Assembly: GCF_003226325.1 (NCBI RefSeq)
Contig: NZ_PDOD01000003.1
Span: forward strand, 124,001-188,000
DNA: 64,000 nt
Direction: 5' to 3'
Source: Salipaludibacillus keqinensis
GTDB lineage: Bacteria > Bacillota > Bacilli > Bacillales > Salisediminibacteriaceae
Shown here: in pieces, positions 61,784 to 64,000 of the stretch
Position numbering within the stretch: the stretch's first letter is position 1
Layout: each line of letters opens with the position of its first letter
The notes under the pieces: generated by a model
Told to the model about the DNA's origin: nothing
What the model saw: only the letters and a program-made list of their open reading frames with translations
Databases searched by the model: none
Made by a program: the position numbers and the translations under genes

Positions 61784-62806
61784 ATGAGGAAATTTGGATT
61801 TGGCTTATCAATTTTATCTCTTGGTGCATTAGTAGCTTGTGGTGGAGGAAATAGCAATGGTGGAGATGGCGAAGGGGGAAGCGTGAATATCTATTCACCG
61901 GAAACGCCAGAAATGACAGAAGAACTTGCTCAAGCTTTTGAAGAGGAGACTGGAATTACTGTAAATGTTAACTATGCTGGGACGAACAATTTGGTTAACC
62001 AAATGATTGCAGAAATGGACAATCCTCAAGCAGATTTATGGTATGGAGGTGGAGGGCTTCTTCCTTTTGAGTCGGCAATTGAGCATGGTTTTATTGAAGC
62101 CTATACTCCGGAATCAGTATCTGATTGGGAAGCATATGAGAACGATATTAAGGTTCGACATGAAGATTGGATGTGGACAGGAGTAGAGGTATTTGTTCTT
62201 GGTTTGGTTTATAACACAGATCTTGTTGATGAAAGTGAGCTACCACAGACATGGGATGACTTGTTAGATGAACGTTGGGAAGATGAACTTCAAATGCCAA
62301 ATCCAGCAGCATCAGGAACAGCAACGTTATTAGTACTTAGTCAGTTGATGGAAAAAGGCGAAGAGGCAGGCTGGGAGTATTTTGACCAGTTGTATCAGCA
62401 AATGAATGCAATGCCTGACTCAGGTGGTGCACCATCTCAGGCTGCAGGAACAGGCGAAGCTCAAATTGGTATTGGCTTTGACTTTATGGCTTATCAAATG
62501 ATGGAGCGTGGAGAATCTGTTGACTTTCACGTACCAGAAAATACGCCAATTCTTGTAAATCCTGTTTCATTAGTAAAGGATGGTCCTAATCCAGAAAATG
62601 GGAAGAAGTTTATCGACTTTATGATGTCTGAGGAAGGGCAGGAAATTAAAGCTAACTGGAACCACATACCGTTGCATCCAAACGTAGAATCGCAATCGCC
62701 ACTAACTATAGATAGTCTGCAAGAGCATGCGATGGACTTGGACATCGACTGGGTCGTAGATAACTATGATGATGTGCGTAATCAGTGGAGAGAAAGATAC
62801 CAATAA
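61784..62806 (+). CDS. ABC transporter substrate-binding lipoprotein (FbpA/PhnS-type, class 1)
   Basis: 340 residues. Lipoprotein signal MRKFGFGLSILSLGALVACG with lipobox VAC, then a Gly/Asn/Asp-rich linker. The mature part (VNIYSPETPEMTEELAQAFE; ADLWYGGGGLLPFESA; LPQTWDDLLDERW) belongs to the family-1/6 binding proteins known for Fe(III), 2-aminoethylphosphonate, spermidine or thiamine. No decisive ligand residues could be assigned by eye. ATG 61784 follows GGAGAGGGTGGAATTAAA. The ATPase gene follows after 32 bases and a permease begins at the window end, so it is a complete importer of unknown substrate. Confidence 0.88.
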   Translation: MRKFGFGLSILSLGALVACGGGNSNGGDGEGGSVNIYSPETPEMTEELAQAFEEETGITVNVNYAGTNNLVNQMIAEMDNPQADLWYGGGGLLPFESAIEHGFIEAYTPESVSDWEAYENDIKVRHEDWMWTGVEVFVLGLVYNTDLVDESELPQTWDDLLDERWEDELQMPNPAASGTATLLVLSQLMEKGEEAGWEYFDQLYQQMNAMPDSGGAPSQAAGTGEAQIGIGFDFMAYQMMERGESVDFHVPENTPILVNPVSLVKDGPNPENGKKFIDFMMSEEGQEIKANWNHIPLHPNVESQSPLTIDSLQEHAMDLDIDWVVDNYDDVRNQWRERYQ

Positions 62807-62838
62807 AGCTCTTTTAAACTATTAGGAGGAATATTCAT

Positions 62839-63969
62839 ATGGGATCAGTTAAAGTTCAAAACTTAGTGAAAAAATACGATAAAGCAACAGCATTAAAAGG
62901 GGTAGATTTGGACATCAAAGAGGGCGAATTTTATGCCCTCCTTGGTCCTTCAGGCTGTGGGAAAACAACAACGATGCGTTGTATAGCAGGCTTTGAAAAA
63001 CCTACTTCAGGAGAAATCTTAATTGGGGACAAGGTAGTAAACAATGTACCCGCTAACCGCCGTAATTGTGGAATGGTTTTCCAAAGCTATGCCTTGTTCC
63101 CTCATTACAATGTATTTGAGAATGTTGCATATAGTCTGAATATTCGAGATCTTTACAGTGGTTCAATGGGTCAAAGAGCTAAAACATTTGCTCGACTCAT
63201 GAGCAGACGGTTAAGCAAGCCTACAAAGGAAATACAGCGAAAGGTTCATGATGCATTAGAATATGTTGAACTTGGTCACCTAGCGGAACGAGGAGTGAAC
63301 GAACTCTCTGGTGGTCAACAACAACGTGTAGCTCTTGCAAGGGCATTGGTCATGGAGCCGTCTGTCCTTTTGATGGACGAGCCGCTCTCAAACTTAGATA
63401 AAAAGTTGAGAAATACAATGAGAACAACGATTAGGAGAATTCAACAGGATTTAAAAATTACTACGATCTTCGTTACACACGATCAGGAAGAAGCTATGAG
63501 TATGGCTGACCATGTTGCAGTCATGCGAGACGGTGAAATTGTTCAGATGGCTACGCCAACAGAACTTTACAGTTCACCTAAAGATCCGTTTGTAGCTGAT
63601 TTCGTAGGCTCTTCTAATATTTACGAGGGGCAAGTGATGGAGACTAATGCGCAAGGAAACCCAATAGTTAAAATTACAGACAACATTCATCTAGTATCTG
63701 ACACTCGTACAGATAAAAAAGATGTAAAAGTATTAGTCCGTCCTGAGGGGATAGAGATTCTTCGTAAGGGAAGTACGGTGAAATCAGAAAATGTAGTAGA
63801 AGCAAAAGTGAAAATTAGTACATACCTAGGTCCGACGATTCGTTATGATTTAGAACTTGAGGGCATGGATGTAATGGTAGAAGAGGAGTTCCAGCCTAAC
63901 ACAACACTGTATGCAGAAGGAGACACGGTCAGTGTTCATTTGCCTATGGAAAGGGTGGTACTTATATGA
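62839..63969 (+). CDS. ABC transporter ATPase (FbpC/PotA type) with a mid-domain insertion
   Basis: 376 residues. Walker A GPSGCGKTTTMRCIAG, Q-loop MVFQSYALFPHYNV, signature NELSGGQQQRVALARAL, Walker B VLLMDEPLSNLD and the switch His in FVTHDQEEAMSMAD. A C-terminal TOBE region (about 290-376) is present. Between the Q-loop and signature there are about 20 extra residues (RDLYSGSMGQRAKTFARLMS) compared with usual FbpC/PotA proteins; this part of the helical domain contacts the permease. The ribosome site is TAGGAGGAATATTC. The stop overlaps the permease start by three bases (ATGA). Confidence 0.93.
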   Translation: MGSVKVQNLVKKYDKATALKGVDLDIKEGEFYALLGPSGCGKTTTMRCIAGFEKPTSGEILIGDKVVNNVPANRRNCGMVFQSYALFPHYNVFENVAYSLNIRDLYSGSMGQRAKTFARLMSRRLSKPTKEIQRKVHDALEYVELGHLAERGVNELSGGQQQRVALARALVMEPSVLLMDEPLSNLDKKLRNTMRTTIRRIQQDLKITTIFVTHDQEEAMSMADHVAVMRDGEIVQMATPTELYSSPKDPFVADFVGSSNIYEGQVMETNAQGNPIVKITDNIHLVSDTRTDKKDVKVLVRPEGIEILRKGSTVKSENVVEAKVKISTYLGPTIRYDLELEGMDVMVEEEFQPNTTLYAEGDTVSVHLPMERVVLI

Positions 63970-64000
63970 GCAATGAAAATAAACCAAAAGGGCAGAACTC
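63966..64000 (+). CDS. ABC transporter permease, 5' end only
   Basis: ATG 63966 overlaps the ATPase stop. Only eleven codons are visible (MSNENKPKGQN), a hydrophilic N-terminus. Position after binding protein and ATPase makes a permease the expected product; the sequence itself cannot prove it. Confidence 0.6.
   Translation, partial: MSNENKPKGQN

Overview
The window reads as chromosome of a low-GC Gram-positive spore-former of the Bacillaceae. Evidence: strong AGGAGG-type ribosome sites; ATG/GTG/TTG starts; B. subtilis-like families (CYP102 P450 reductase, KtrAB, YkuK, LCP proteins, YveK/CpsD/CpsB, TagGH, MnaA); the canonical rbsRKDACB order; a c-di-AMP riboswitch before ktrA. Several proteins have very acidic tails, which would suit a moderately halophilic genus such as Halobacillus or a relative. 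The genus is inference.

Layout. 0-6.3 kb: 3' part of a self-sufficient P450, an MDR oxidoreductase, and the ktrAB potassium channel behind a c-di-AMP riboswitch. 6.3-12.9 kb: a small membrane protein, galU-ugd (UDP-glucuronate supply), two LCP cell-wall ligases and ykuK. 13.2-15.5 kb: a chain-length modulator, tyrosine kinase and tyrosine phosphatase module for exopolysaccharide control. 16.0-31.5 kb: a structured leader resembling the EAR antiterminator, then a Wzx/Wzy-type polysaccharide operon. Its genes cover bacillosamine-type sugar synthesis (dehydratase, aminotransferase, acetyltransferase), an initiating sugar transferase, glycosyltransferases, HexNAc-uronate synthesis, polymerase, flippase, a CapA-like protein and an asparagine-synthetase-like protein. 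31.5-35.4 kb: a graveyard with a uronate epimerase pseudogene, a comK-like pseudogene, REP elements, and a c-di-GMP-I riboswitch in front of a 65-residue ORF. 35.5-49.7 kb: a second polysaccharide locus with its own initiating transferase, two GT4 enzymes, a methyltransferase fused to a long coiled coil, a 1036-residue multimodular glycosyltransferase, UDP-ManNAc dehydrogenase, a TagGH-type ABC exporter and MnaA. 50-53.4 kb: a heparinase-like lyase, a restriction-endonuclease remnant and two orphan genes. 53.6-59.3 kb: ribose operon with LacI-type operators. 59.8-64 kb: an N-formylglutamate-amidohydrolase-like lipoprotein, MerR-type fossils, and an ABC importer behind a leader containing an intrinsic terminator.

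How it fits together. galU-ugd, the bacillosamine genes, the TviB/TviC-like pair and MnaA/WecC feed activated sugars to two assembly lines. One appears to flip and polymerise repeat units (Wzx/Wzy). The other appears to export a chain by an ABC transporter, perhaps after capping by a methyltransferase whose coiled coil could measure length, as in WbdD. LCP proteins could attach either product to peptidoglycan. Riboswitches for c-di-AMP and c-di-GMP, an EAR-like element and the tyrosine kinase/phosphatase pair suggest second-messenger and phosphorylation control.

The 18-50 kb part is visibly AT-richer than its flanks and contains decayed genes, as expected of an exchangeable surface-polysaccharide island. 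A family of short palindromic REP-like elements (core GGGACGGTTCTT) recurs at nine places, nearly all between genes.
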